Positions 1 through 8,853 are shown, numbered from the stretch's first letter. The stretch is 64,000 nt of DNA from Yamadazyma tenuis (GCF_029203305.1 NC_089461.1:1550001-1614000); one strand, 5' to 3'. Numbers and translations: made by a program. Notes: generated by a model from the sequence alone, not told the origin.

Positions 1-715
1 CAGCTCTATTAAGGCCAATCCTGGTTCATACAAGGCAAATTCGAAGGATTTTGAATCGAAGTATGCGAAGCGAAGTTCGAGAAATGGTCCTACCTTAACT
101 CTTGAAAACCCCGTAAAAAAGGGTTTGTTGTTTAAAGGACCTAAAGAATCTTACAGTGGAGGTAGTGGATCACGGTCTTCGGGTGTGTTCAGTGATAGAA
201 AAAATACTTACCTCGGTCAAAACACCGGGGTAACCAGTGTGGACAACGGAAGTGATAACTTTAAAGTAAACAAAAGTGGATATACCCTCAATAGGCATAA
301 TGATCCTTTCAATAGTATCAGCAAATTTGCCCAAGACCAAAGTGACCGGATCTTTGGCCATAAAAACCAACCTGTACAATACCCATCTAGTGACCAACCC
401 TACTATCAATACCCAGATGTTTCACAGCTTCAACATGTGGATAATGGGCCAAAGTTGACTATGGGAGGTGTTTCCAAGGTTGGTTCAGGACCAACCCAAC
501 CTCAAAGTGATATCAAATTACCTTCCTTAGAGGAATACTTGATTACCAATAGGAATCACCAGCAGGATCACCAAGTGAAGTTGCCTCCTATCATCAAAAA
601 TTCTAACCCAAACAGAAATGTTTATTCTGATACTTTGAATTCTACCAGTTTATTGCGGTATAGTGAACTGGCCGATGGTACGCGTAAACCCCATAATCAC
701 CATTACCCTGTATAA
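1..715 (+). CDS. C-terminal part of an unrecognised Ser/Asn/Gly-rich protein (5' truncated)
   Basis: The frame is open from base 2 to a TAA at 713-715, with no ATG needed inside the window, so the gene begins before the window and about 237 C-terminal residues are seen. The visible part is hydrophilic and rich in Ser, Asn, Gly, Gln and Pro, with no membrane segment, and looks largely disordered. The last 60 residues contain a more conserved-looking stretch (LPSLEEYLITN, KLPPIIKNSNPN) and end in a His-rich tail (HNHHYPV). I do not recognise the family and assign no function. It converges on AIM24, with 85 bp between the two stop codons. Confidence 0.75.
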   Translation, partial: SSIKANPGSYKANSKDFESKYAKRSSRNGPTLTLENPVKKGLLFKGPKESYSGGSGSRSSGVFSDRKNTYLGQNTGVTSVDNGSDNFKVNKSGYTLNRHNDPFNSISKFAQDQSDRIFGHKNQPVQYPSSDQPYYQYPDVSQLQHVDNGPKLTMGGVSKVGSGPTQPQSDIKLPSLEEYLITNRNHQQDHQVKLPPIIKNSNPNRNVYSDTLNSTSLLRYSELADGTRKPHNHHYPV

Positions 716-800
716 ATTAGCTAGTATTACTAGTGTATCCTGAGCCTACCGCGTCAGAGCGTGAATGTATATTATATTATACTATGAGTATAACTCGTGT

Positions 801-1886
801 CTAGCTTTGGAAGTCTTTTGTACTTTTTATAGACAGATTTTGAGATCCAACTTTGACCCAATTCAAGTAGTCACTGGCTTTTTTATTGAATTGTTTTAAA
901 GACTTATCAAAGTCATCGGTAGGAAATTCAGGTACTTTGTAGTTAATGTCGGATTGAATTAATATGTTTCTTGGTCCAATTACTTTGACAAAATTTTGAT
1001 TTCCTATCAAGTAATTTGTAGATTTAGCCTTGAACAAGCCAAAGAACTTCAATACTCGTAGGAAGTAGTCGTTGAAAGTAGTATTTGAAGTGGGTTCCAC
1101 TGGTTGTGTCTGTTCTGAAGTAGGAGTTTCATACTTAATGACACAATTTTGTAAGTCATAAGGGCCATTTACAGTAATTGCTAATAAGTTGTCCTTGTTG
1201 ACCAAGACTTCTTCATTTTCAACAAGGTTGATATTATAGATTGAGCCTTTCCCGACTACGCCAATTTGGCCCCGACCAGAAACAAGCTGGAAGTACCATT
1301 TGTACCAACCAAATAACCCTGTCCTGGTACTGGTAGGTAATTTTAGTTCTCTTGAAAATCTTTTGGAAATTTTATAGGGAAGTATGAAGTTTTTCATAAT
1401 CAAAGAATCACCAATGTAAAAGTGGGGTGAGCTTAAAAGTGCCCAATCAGTAGTTCCATCTAAGTTCAAGATAGACATCGACTTATTGTTGGTGGCGTTG
1501 GACATTTTAAACCAATTATTGGCATTTGATGTCAAAAGTAATGATATTTTGGAGGTGGACATAAGGCGTTGGTATCCCCAAGACGAAAGGGACTGTGTCA
1601 AAGAGGACGTAGACAAAGTAGAGATCCCATAAATCGATATTAATGCTCCCCTCCTTATATAGATAGGAACAGAAGCAGGTAAGTCCACAGATAATACTGA
1701 CTGGTCAATTGGAACGAGATTCGAGGCATCAAGCGAGTTGTCTTGAGATTGATCTTGGGTCAATTTGCTTACATTTTGGATGTTTTCGTTGGTTGTAATG
1801 GTCTTTCTTGTAGAAATTATAGGGAGTGATGAGGTTGATATGCTAATAGATCTAACAGACCCATAAAACACAGATAGTCTATTCAT
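801..1886 (-). CDS. AIM24: AIM24-family mitochondrial inner-membrane protein
   Basis: The 361-residue product starts with a Ser/Arg-rich, acid-free presequence (residues 1 to about 30) typical of mitochondrial import. It then shows the AIM24 pattern: a segment around IPIYIRRGALISIYG, glycine-rich beta strands, and GQIGVVGKGSIYNINL followed by an LVNKDNLLAI turn in the second half. In Saccharomyces cerevisiae Aim24 sits in the inner membrane and supports MICOS organisation and respiratory growth. That role is transferred by family membership. The ATG at 1884-1886 is the first in frame and gives the presequence at the right place. Length fits the yeast family (about 390 residues). No heme, metal or nucleotide motif is visible. 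Confidence 0.85.
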   Translation of the reverse strand: MNRLSVFYGSVRSISISTSSLPIISTRKTITTNENIQNVSKLTQDQSQDNSLDASNLVPIDQSVLSVDLPASVPIYIRRGALISIYGISTLSTSSLTQSLSSWGYQRLMSTSKISLLLTSNANNWFKMSNATNNKSMSILNLDGTTDWALLSSPHFYIGDSLIMKNFILPYKISKRFSRELKLPTSTRTGLFGWYKWYFQLVSGRGQIGVVGKGSIYNINLVENEEVLVNKDNLLAITVNGPYDLQNCVIKYETPTSEQTQPVEPTSNTTFNDYFLRVLKFFGLFKAKSTNYLIGNQNFVKVIGPRNILIQSDINYKVPEFPTDDFDKSLKQFNKKASDYLNWVKVGSQNLSIKSTKDFQS

Positions 1887-2132
1887 GTTGATGGAGAGCG
1901 TAGATTTATTATTGGATAATTCTTCTGCGACTTTTAATTATGGCCATGAACAGACAAATCTTAGAAATATCGAGCACTGTGGATCTGAGAATATCAGGAG
2001 AACCAACCTTGCCCTTAATATAAAGTACATAGAACAAGAGTTCATTGTAGTTAATTGCCATAACAGAGAGAAACAGAATATAGGAATCCTATTCAATACG
2101 AGCTACAAATTTAGAAAATTTGTTTAGCAGGT

Positions 2133-2256
2133 GCTCCAGTGGCGCAGAGGTTAGCGCTTCGTGCTTATAGCCGTTTTGACGACGCAATAGGTTATACCTA
2201 AAGTCACGGTCGTGTGAGGAACGCGACGGTCGTGGGTTCAATCCCCTCCTGGAGCA
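2133..2256 (+). tRNA. tI(UAU): tRNA-Ile(UAU) with a 51-nt intron
   Basis: Exon 1 is 2133-2169 and exon 2 is 2221-2256, giving a 73-nt mature body. The acceptor arms GCTCCAG/CTGGAGC pair fully and are followed by discriminator A. The D stem is GCGC/GCGC, and the anticodon stem TCGTG/CGCGA encloses loop CTTATAA with anticodon TAT. The intron (2170-2220) lies at the canonical 37/38 position and contains a TTATA stretch able to pair with the anticodon. The A box (2140-2150) and B box (GGTTCAATC, 2235-2243) are intact. The T stem has one T-T mismatch (2233/2247) where yeast relatives have a pair. In S. cerevisiae, Pus1 modifies positions 34 and 36 of this tRNA only while the intron is present. Confidence 0.95.
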
Positions 2257-2263
2257 TTTGTCC

Positions 2264-2270
2264 TTTTTTT
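2264..2270 (+). terminator. Pol III terminator of the tRNA-Ile gene
   Basis: A run of seven T begins 8 nt after the tRNA 3' end, as expected for RNA polymerase III termination. The stop codon of the convergent transporter gene is only about 28 bp further on. Confidence 0.85.
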
Positions 2271-2297
2271 GCAATCGTTTGTTATATTAAGCTATCA

Positions 2298-4295
2298 CTA
2301 TGCTGCATTTTTGACTTTAAAAACCTTTTCGTCAAATGCAGCTTGTTGTTTGGCCATTCTCCTATCGGCCCAGTGTCTCAATCTTTCACCGTATTTCAAA
2401 CAAAAGAGTGGGAAGGGAATTCCTAATGCCAACCCAATAAATGCACACATGGTATTACCCCAACCATAACCCAACCTATCGTACATTGCGGTGGCGAACA
2501 AAGGGAATGAAAACCCGAATAATGATCTGAACATGGCAGCTGCCGCCACCGAAGAAGCACTGAATCTTGGGTTCATGTCAATTAAGTAGTTCTGGATGGT
2601 CTGAAACACGGCAATGAAAGAAAAGGCAAAAATCCCCGAACCCAATGCAGGAACCATCCAGTGGGTTTTATATTGCACCGACCATCCATAGATCACCAAC
2701 CCCATGGGCAACCCTACTCCTGAAACCACCAAACAGGGAAGTCTATATTCTGGTTTGGGGACCCCACCATTTTGGGCCGTGAGCTTATCGTAAAAGTGTT
2801 GCACCAAAAGCGTAAACACAATTGTTCCTAATATATACCCAATCCCCATAGGTATGAACATCAAACCCGATATCTCAACAGAGAATCCATAAGACCCTTG
2901 GAAAACTTTAGGAAATGTCACAAGCATCAAGTACATGAATCCGTATGCGAAAGCCATGAAAGAACCTAACCCAATAACCATAGGATGATACGTCAATAAC
3001 TTAACAGGTCTCAACATGGTGTACCTAATAACAAGCCACCTGGGGACATCATTGGCCAAGTCAAAAATAGTGTGCAAGTTTTCATTACCAGTTTCCTTTC
3101 TCAACCTTACTGCTCTATCGTGCAAGAGCTTTGGAGAGTAGGTTTCTTTGAAAAAAATAGTTCCCACCACTGCCACCGCAAAGTTGAAGATACTTAATAT
3201 CCAAAAACACCACCTCCAGTTGAGGTTCTGGACCACAAACCCAGATATAATGGGTGATACCACCGGTCCTAAACTGGGGCAGATGGAGTAGAATGCCATG
3301 GCGGTGTTTCTAGTCTTATCATCAAATAAATCAGCCAACGTGCCTGCCCCTACATTCAAAGCAGCACAACCACCCAACCCACCCAAAAACCGAAGAATAC
3401 ACAACAGGTAGGTGTTCTTAGTGAAACCACATCCCAAGTTGAAGCAGAAAATAATCCAAATCGATAGGTTCATAATTGGTTTCCGGCCAATTCTGTCACT
3501 CTCGGACAATGGAGCAATTACCAAAGGGCCAATTGCAAATGCAAGAATCATGATACTCACCGTCAAGGCCTGAACAGACTTGTTAGTGATGCCAAAGTCT
3601 TTGGCAATTTCAGCAGATGCTGGAGACGATACAGATGATGACATGGGAGATATCAAGGTGTAAAGGGCCACTATTAAAGTCTGCATTGACTTGGCTTTAA
3701 GGCTCCAATTTCTGGGGAATTCAGGGTCGTTTTCATCCCACGTCACCAACTCAGGGTCCACATCATCGAATTCTTTACCAAAGTTGGTGGTGGGCACAGA
3801 AATATCGGGCACGTCTTTATAGGTGTCAGTCTTCTCCAATCTGCTGCTAAGTGTTTTCATAATGGTCTTCCTGGATTGTGTCCGTCTCAATGAAATGACG
3901 TCTGGTTGAGCATCTCCATAGATGTCTCTGACTGACAACCGGGACGTTTTTCTGGCCAATGCTTCTGAGTCGTAAGACAGTAGAGAACCAGATCTGGAGA
4001 GCGATGCCCTTCTCGCACCCAGGGACCTGGTACGCGAAGAACCTTCAGTTTTCAAGGCTACTGGTTGAGTCTGGGGCCCCACATCTGCTGAGCGGGCCTC
4101 ACTACTAAGACTTTCGGTGTCAAAATCTTCGTAATATGAACTTAAATGAGGATTCTGCCCATCGGATGACGTGAGGTGTTTTTCATTGGGGCTGCCCGCC
4201 CTATTGTCACTATCTTCACTGGTGCCGGGTATCTTATCATTACTTGCGAAGGAGGAAGTGTCTTCCAACTCATCTTTATCTGTCCTGGAGCTCAT
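2298..4295 (-). CDS. MFS transporter, DHA1 (drug:H+ antiporter / polyamine-type) family
   Basis: The 665-residue product has a long hydrophilic Ser/Arg-rich N-terminus (about residues 1-200) with many possible phosphorylation sites, then about 12 membrane segments. The segment before TM1 carries WDENDPEFPRNWS, a signature of fungal DHA1 exporters (TPO1-4, FLU1, NAG3/4 relatives). MFS motif A appears as SESDRIGRKP near residue 262. LGPVVSPIISGF and NWRWCFWI in TM5-6 match antiporter motif C and its following segment. The family exports drugs, polyamines or organic acids across the plasma membrane; the substrate cannot be read from sequence. The ATG at 4293-4295 is the only good start. It shares a 571-bp divergent promoter with ERG25 and converges on the tRNA gene. 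Confidence 0.85.
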   Translation of the reverse strand: MSSRTDKDELEDTSSFASNDKIPGTSEDSDNRAGSPNEKHLTSSDGQNPHLSSYYEDFDTESLSSEARSADVGPQTQPVALKTEGSSRTRSLGARRASLSRSGSLLSYDSEALARKTSRLSVRDIYGDAQPDVISLRRTQSRKTIMKTLSSRLEKTDTYKDVPDISVPTTNFGKEFDDVDPELVTWDENDPEFPRNWSLKAKSMQTLIVALYTLISPMSSSVSSPASAEIAKDFGITNKSVQALTVSIMILAFAIGPLVIAPLSESDRIGRKPIMNLSIWIIFCFNLGCGFTKNTYLLCILRFLGGLGGCAALNVGAGTLADLFDDKTRNTAMAFYSICPSLGPVVSPIISGFVVQNLNWRWCFWILSIFNFAVAVVGTIFFKETYSPKLLHDRAVRLRKETGNENLHTIFDLANDVPRWLVIRYTMLRPVKLLTYHPMVIGLGSFMAFAYGFMYLMLVTFPKVFQGSYGFSVEISGLMFIPMGIGYILGTIVFTLLVQHFYDKLTAQNGGVPKPEYRLPCLVVSGVGLPMGLVIYGWSVQYKTHWMVPALGSGIFAFSFIAVFQTIQNYLIDMNPRFSASSVAAAAMFRSLFGFSFPLFATAMYDRLGYGWGNTMCAFIGLALGIPFPLFCLKYGERLRHWADRRMAKQQAAFDEKVFKVKNAA

Positions 4296-4866
4296 GGTAC
4301 TGTCAAAGTTTACAGAAAAAAAAGAATTACAAAAAATTTGAACAAAGAAAATTCGAAGTATCCATAGTTCATTCCGTTATGGACTTTGCTGGACTCCGCG
4401 ATAAAGAGCCCGATTTTACGGTAGTGTGGCGGTAGTGGGGGAGAAATAGTACAAATCTGCGGGAATGTTCTGCCAACTGCTTAACGGCGTAGGACTACTG
4501 AGACCTTGTAATTTTGGGATCGTCGGTGCTGGGCAATCTATTTATTATCATCCAAAAGTGACGGTTTCTGTCATAGACGCACGGTGGCATGAAGTAGGGT
4601 TTCCCGGGCGCAAGACCGACGGAGAATCATCACAGTTTTCCGCAGACTGGGGCTGAGGGAAAGTGCGCATCTGCAGACTCGAACCGATGCCATGGCCCGT
4701 GACAAGTTGCTAAAATGGATGTCCCTAGAGGCGTGGTATCGTTCCCGTCGTTTAACTTTCTTTTTGGCGCTTCTCGTTTAAGAGTTCGCGATAGGTCCAC
4801 GCCCGCGTTCAACCGCATTATTTAAACCCAGCTGCCAGAAAAAAAATCACTAGTCACTACAAGAGC
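4296..4866. promoter_or_regulatory. Divergent promoter region between the DHA1 transporter and ERG25
   Basis: No gene is supported in these 571 bp. Two direct copies of TCGTTTA (4748-4754 and 4774-4780) lie 93-119 bp before the ERG25 ATG. They resemble the sterol-response core TCGTATA bound by Upc2/Ecm22, differing at one base. A TATA-like TATTTAAA lies near 4819. A GC-rich stretch spans about 4560-4720. Confidence 0.45.
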
Positions 4867-5790
4867 ATGTCGGCATCTCAGGTTTTTAACGATTATTCTT
4901 CGTTTGGAAATGTCACCACCTTGGCTGAAGCCTTCAACAACTTCAATCAGTTGCCCCAATTAAGCTTTGTTGAAAAATTATGGGGGACATATTATTATTA
5001 CATCAATAACGATTTGTTCGCTACTGGATTGTTGATTTTCATCAACCACGAAATCAACTATTTTGGAAGATGTATTCCCTGGATGGTAATCGACAACATT
5101 CCATTTTTCAGAAAATGGAAGATTCAAGAAACCAAGGTTCCTTCCAACAGAGAACAATGGGAATGTATGAAATCAGTGTTGACTTCACATTTCTTGGTGG
5201 AAGTATTTCCAATCTGGTTCTTCCATCCTTTATGTGCTAAGTTGGGAATTGCTTTCTCGGTGCCTTTCCCAGCCTGGACCACCATAGCTAAGCACTTGGC
5301 AATTTTCTTTATTTTGGAAGATGCATGGCATTACTGGTTGCACAGAGGTTTGCATTATGGGGTTTTCTATAAGTATATCCACAAACAGCACCATCGGTAC
5401 GCAGCTCCGTTTGGATTGGCTGCTGAATATGCTCATCCTATTGAGGTGATGTTGTTGGGATTCGGAACTGTTGGTATTCCCATTGTGTACTGTTTGATCA
5501 CTGGAAACTTGCACCTTTTTACCATCAACTTGTGGGTTGCCTTGAGATTATTCCAGGCCATTGATGCTCATTCAGGTTATGAGTTTCCTTGGTCCTTGCA
5601 CCATTTCTTGCCATTCTGGGCCGGTGCTGACCATCACGATGAGCATCACCACCACTTTATTGGTAGTTATGCCAGTAGTTTTAGATGGTGGGACTTTTTC
5701 TTGAACACTGAAGCTGGCCCAATTGCCAAGAAGAAGAGAGAATCCAGAATGAAGACAAGAGCTGAAATGCACCAGAAGAAGGTTCAGTAG
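4867..5790 (+). CDS. ERG25: C-4 methylsterol oxidase (ergosterol biosynthesis)
   Basis: Erg25 is the ER di-iron oxidase that removes the two C-4 methyl groups of 4,4-dimethylzymosterol, acting with Erg26 and Erg27. The 307-residue length matches yeast Erg25 (309). The three histidine clusters of the fatty-acid-hydroxylase superfamily are all present: HYWLH (155-159), HKQHH (172-176) and HHDEHHH near 254-260. Hydrophobic segments near the N-terminus and between the clusters anchor it in the ER. The last four residues, KKVQ, fit a KKXX ER-retrieval signal. Codon use is strongly biased (TTG for Leu, no CTG noticed), suggesting high expression. Two sterol-element-like repeats lie upstream. Confidence 0.97.
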   Translation: MSASQVFNDYSSFGNVTTLAEAFNNFNQLPQLSFVEKLWGTYYYYINNDLFATGLLIFINHEINYFGRCIPWMVIDNIPFFRKWKIQETKVPSNREQWECMKSVLTSHFLVEVFPIWFFHPLCAKLGIAFSVPFPAWTTIAKHLAIFFILEDAWHYWLHRGLHYGVFYKYIHKQHHRYAAPFGLAAEYAHPIEVMLLGFGTVGIPIVYCLITGNLHLFTINLWVALRLFQAIDAHSGYEFPWSLHHFLPFWAGADHHDEHHHHFIGSYASSFRWWDFFLNTEAGPIAKKKRESRMKTRAEMHQKKVQ

Positions 5791-5929
5791 ATAATCATAT
5801 AAGAAGCACCGGGTGCCATATAATATTCATTAAAATTGATATGTCAATGGTTTTATAGATTCAAATGTACGAAACAATTATGGAGAGATCCAAGCGCTTG
5901 TCGAACCGTATATTCATTATATCATACAT

Positions 5930-6286
5930 TCATGTACTTTTCTCAATTGATGAAGCATATACATTGTATTCTCGTCTCATCTTGACAATATCAATAAAGT
6001 CCAACCGGTTGCTGAACTTGGAGTAGTCGTCAATACCAAACTCATTCGACTCTTTCAAGCTTTTGTTGATATGTATAAAGTTCAAGTAAGGAGATGGTGA
6101 ATGAACAATCTCGTTATCGAGGTTGAGCCTCAGAGGCATTTGAATGTTGGTGACGGAAGAATAGAAGATCAAGCAGAGACTTATCACCAACTCAAGAAGC
6201 AAGTCCGACCTGTTGTATGAAATGGGGAGCTTATTGTACTCATAGGCCGAGTAGGCACAGTGCAAGAGTAATGCTATTCCCAACAT
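5930..6286 (-). CDS. EMC5: ER membrane protein complex subunit 5
   Basis: Emc5 is a two-TM core subunit of the EMC, which inserts and folds membrane proteins in the ER. Two hydrophobic helices are visible (LGIALLLHCAYSAYEY and LLLELVISLCLIFYSS), followed by the typical NIQMPLRL segment and, near the end, NRLDFIDIVKMRREY, which matches the family's conserved C-terminus. The first in-frame ATG is at 6284-6286 and gives 118 residues. Yeast and human homologues have about 10 more residues before this point. The frame stays open 33 codons upstream (SNQLSFLPFN resembles the expected TM1 start) but contains no ATG. A non-AUG start or a missed upstream exon is possible, so the start is uncertain. Confidence 0.75.
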   Translation of the reverse strand: MLGIALLLHCAYSAYEYNKLPISYNRSDLLLELVISLCLIFYSSVTNIQMPLRLNLDNEIVHSPSPYLNFIHINKSLKESNEFGIDDYSKFSNRLDFIDIVKMRREYNVYASSIEKST

Positions 6287-7194
6287 GTTGAATGGAAGAA
6301 ATGATAGTTGATTTGATTCTTTCGCGACGGTGGGCTTGTTTGCGTGCGAACACCGAGTACAACAGCCATACTCATTTGCATTCACTTCTCAGTCCATACA
6401 GTAGGGATATATACTATGGAGAACATAAACAAGCATTCACGATGCACATCTGCCGGGAATTTGAATCCAACCATCAGCTTAACCACTCCAGAGTATCTCT
6501 GAATCGTTTCACCCGAAAGTCACAAATCACCCTAATGTCCAACTCATCTCTTGCCTCATGGGTGCAAATAGCCACCAATGTCCTGCCTCCCTAGCACCAT
6601 TTCCACCACCACCGAGGCACGCGGTGGTCCTCGATGACCCTCACTTCCGACCCCTCTTCCCCATCGCACATTCCACTGTTCCCTCGCCTCCTCGTTATAT
6701 ACAGAACAATACCATGGCTGTTTACATCTAAATCCGGGGTATTGACACCGCCTATAGGATATTTGTTGATTTGTTTTGTTCCAACTACCGGGATTGTTTG
6801 TATTTAAGAACTGCTGCTCTCGTTTCACCAAAAAAAATAGCAGTGATTAGTCCAGCATTTCTTTTTTTTGCTGACGTTGCTCAAGCAACTGGCCAAAACC
6901 TTTTTCACAATCAAATACACCCTCTGTATAAACCACAACCCTCTACCATATTACATACTATCTGGAAGACCACACATCACATAAGTGATGTAGAATCATT
7001 GTCGCCATATTAATACTCATCTGGTGTCCCCGGATTTTCTGCCGGCCCATTTGCGATGATCCGCTATTCCTGTCAGTTTTTGTGGGGTGTAAATAATACA
7101 AAGTCATCCAGGCTCCAGAAAAAAAAAAACATAAATACCCTACTACACCCTTTTTGTGGATCGACAACTTTTTTTATAACACATCACCCTCATC
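6287..7194. promoter_or_regulatory. Divergent intergenic region EMC5 / glucoamylase
   Basis: No coding sequence is supported in these 908 bp. Contents seen are: a GC-rich island at about 6590-6690 holding the inverted repeat ACCACCG-N7-CGGTGGT (6608-6628); a T-rich tract followed by GTGGGG (7077-7087) that fits a Mig1-type glucose-repression site about 110 bp before the glucoamylase ATG; a poly-A run near 7120; and a TATA-like ATAAATA near 7131. Assignments are by motif only. Confidence 0.4.
7077..7087 (+). promoter_or_regulatory. Candidate Mig1-type glucose-repression site
   Basis: TTTTTGTGGGG fits the Mig1 pattern (AT-rich tract followed by SYGGGG). Its position about 108 bp upstream of a secreted glucoamylase gene makes carbon catabolite repression a reasonable guess, but a motif of this size also occurs by chance. 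Confidence 0.35.
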
Positions 7195-8754
7195 ATGAAG
7201 TTTTCCTTATGGTTATTGGCAGTTTCGGTGCCCTTGCTGACGGCTTTACCCTTGGGATTAAAACAATACTTTTTTAACTTGTTGGTTGACATCAGGTCAT
7301 CAGATCCATTTCCAGTTGATCCTACGTTCTCCGACAACGTCAACAAAACCACACTTGATTCGTGGCTAGCTGATGAGTACGACGTGGCGTGGAACAACTT
7401 GCTCCGCAACATTGGTAACTCTTCCACTTGTTTGGACCCTAATATCTTTCCGGGTGTGATTGTGGCTTCACCATCAAAAGTCAAACCTGACTATTATTAC
7501 CAGTGGACCAGAGACAGTTCTTTAACAATCCGGACCTTGATACACTATTTGCAGGACTCGGTGAATAAATCCGACTCTGACCCCAGGTTTCAAGAATACC
7601 AGTGGTTGGTAGAAAATTATATCTGGAACAACTTCCACTTGCAGCGGTTACCCACGATGTCAGGGGACTTCGACTCGGGAAACACTTTGGGAGAGCCCAA
7701 GTACTTGGTCAACAATAGCCAGTTCAACCAAAATTGGGGAAGACCTCAGAACGATGGGCCCGGCCTTAGAATCTCCTCGATATTATCGTTTGTCAGCTTG
7801 GAGTTACCTTCTCAGACAGGCTTAAACACCACGTTTATCTTCAACGAGATCATCAAGCCTGATTTACTCTTTGTGGCTAACAACTGGATGAAAGAGTCGT
7901 TTGACTTATGGGAAGAAATCAAGTCCTTGCACTTTTTTACGTCACTGGTACAGTTGAAAGGATTGTTGGATGGAATTCAGTTCATTAACCTGAACTCTTA
8001 TTTGAACGTTGACCAGGAAGTGGTTGATACGTTGGTCACCAACTACAAGGATTTGAAAAAGTTTATTGAGTCATACTATATCAGTACCAAGACCAATTAT
8101 GTGCTTGAATCTCCTGCTTTGTTTCCTCATACCAGATCTGGTTTGGACTCGGCAGTATTGTTGGGGGCTATTCATTCCCATGACATGAATGAAAACGATA
8201 AGCTTATACCTTTTGACATTGACAGCAACCATATCTTGAACCATTTGGTGAAGATTGCTGGTGACATGAAATCAAGATATCCCATTAATCACCATTTGGA
8301 CTTCAGCAATGCGGTTGGGATCGGTAGATATCCTGAAGATGTTTATGACGGTTACGGTACTAGTGAAGGAAATCCATGGTTCATTTCGACTGCTACTGCT
8401 GCAGAATTGCTTTATAAGTTCGCCTACAAATTGGTGACTGCTAAAGAGGACTTGATCATCACGGCTGCAAATAAAGATTTCTTCAAATTGGTGTTGCAAC
8501 TTGACGATACACAGGACTTTGTTGTAATCAAGTATAAGTCGGCGGTTTTTAATGACTTGATTGAAAATCTTCTCAAATTCAGTGACAATTTCTTAGTAGT
8601 GGTGAAAGATCATGTGGACTTGAAGGGTGGTGTCAGCGAGCAGTTCAATAAGTACCATGGTTTCATGGAAGGAGCCAGAGACTTGACATGGAGTTATTCC
8701 AGTTTATTGAATGCTTTCAGGTGGAGAGGTAAGGTTATGAAACTAGTGACTTAG
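7195..8754 (+). CDS. Secreted glucoamylase (glucan 1,4-alpha-glucosidase), GH15
   Basis: GH15 glucoamylase releases glucose from the non-reducing ends of starch and maltodextrins. The 519-residue product starts with a clear signal peptide (MKFSLWLLAVSVPLLTALP). Family motifs follow in order: IFPGVIVASPS, PDYYYQWTRDSS (near residue 97), NWGRPQNDGPGLR, FDLWEE with the predicted catalytic acid in the Glu241/242 pair, IGRYPEDVYDG, SEGNPWF, and SEQFN with the predicted catalytic base Glu482. It ends soon after LTWSYSSLLNAFRWRG, so there is no starch-binding domain. Length and motifs closely match the Saccharomycopsis fibuligera GLU1/GLA1 enzymes. Many N-x-S/T sites suggest N-glycosylation. It could instead be a vacuolar Sga1-like enzyme, but the signal peptide favours secretion. 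Confidence 0.93.
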   Translation: MKFSLWLLAVSVPLLTALPLGLKQYFFNLLVDIRSSDPFPVDPTFSDNVNKTTLDSWLADEYDVAWNNLLRNIGNSSTCLDPNIFPGVIVASPSKVKPDYYYQWTRDSSLTIRTLIHYLQDSVNKSDSDPRFQEYQWLVENYIWNNFHLQRLPTMSGDFDSGNTLGEPKYLVNNSQFNQNWGRPQNDGPGLRISSILSFVSLELPSQTGLNTTFIFNEIIKPDLLFVANNWMKESFDLWEEIKSLHFFTSLVQLKGLLDGIQFINLNSYLNVDQEVVDTLVTNYKDLKKFIESYYISTKTNYVLESPALFPHTRSGLDSAVLLGAIHSHDMNENDKLIPFDIDSNHILNHLVKIAGDMKSRYPINHHLDFSNAVGIGRYPEDVYDGYGTSEGNPWFISTATAAELLYKFAYKLVTAKEDLIITAANKDFFKLVLQLDDTQDFVVIKYKSAVFNDLIENLLKFSDNFLVVVKDHVDLKGGVSEQFNKYHGFMEGARDLTWSYSSLLNAFRWRGKVMKLVT

Positions 8755-8853
8755 ATATTCTGGAATACTTAACTTATTCCATTTTTTTCTTATAGATTTT
8801 TATAGTGACATTTGTAGAGTAGAGTATAGCATAAACATGTGTTAAATTAAACC

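Noticed and set aside
2089..2274. 61-codon minus-strand frame
   Set aside because: It runs antisense through the intron-bearing tRNA-Ile gene; its protein is a translation of tRNA sequence.
4676..4685. Possible tRNA B box (GGTTCGAGTC on the minus strand)
   Set aside because: The flanks do not form a T stem, and no acceptor, D arm or anticodon arm can be built around it.
6301..6420. Possible EMC5 first exon and intron with a GTATGG donor
   Set aside because: No TACTAAC-like branch site is present, the phases only work with a 1-codon exon, and no acceptor has a good context. Kept as an open question only.
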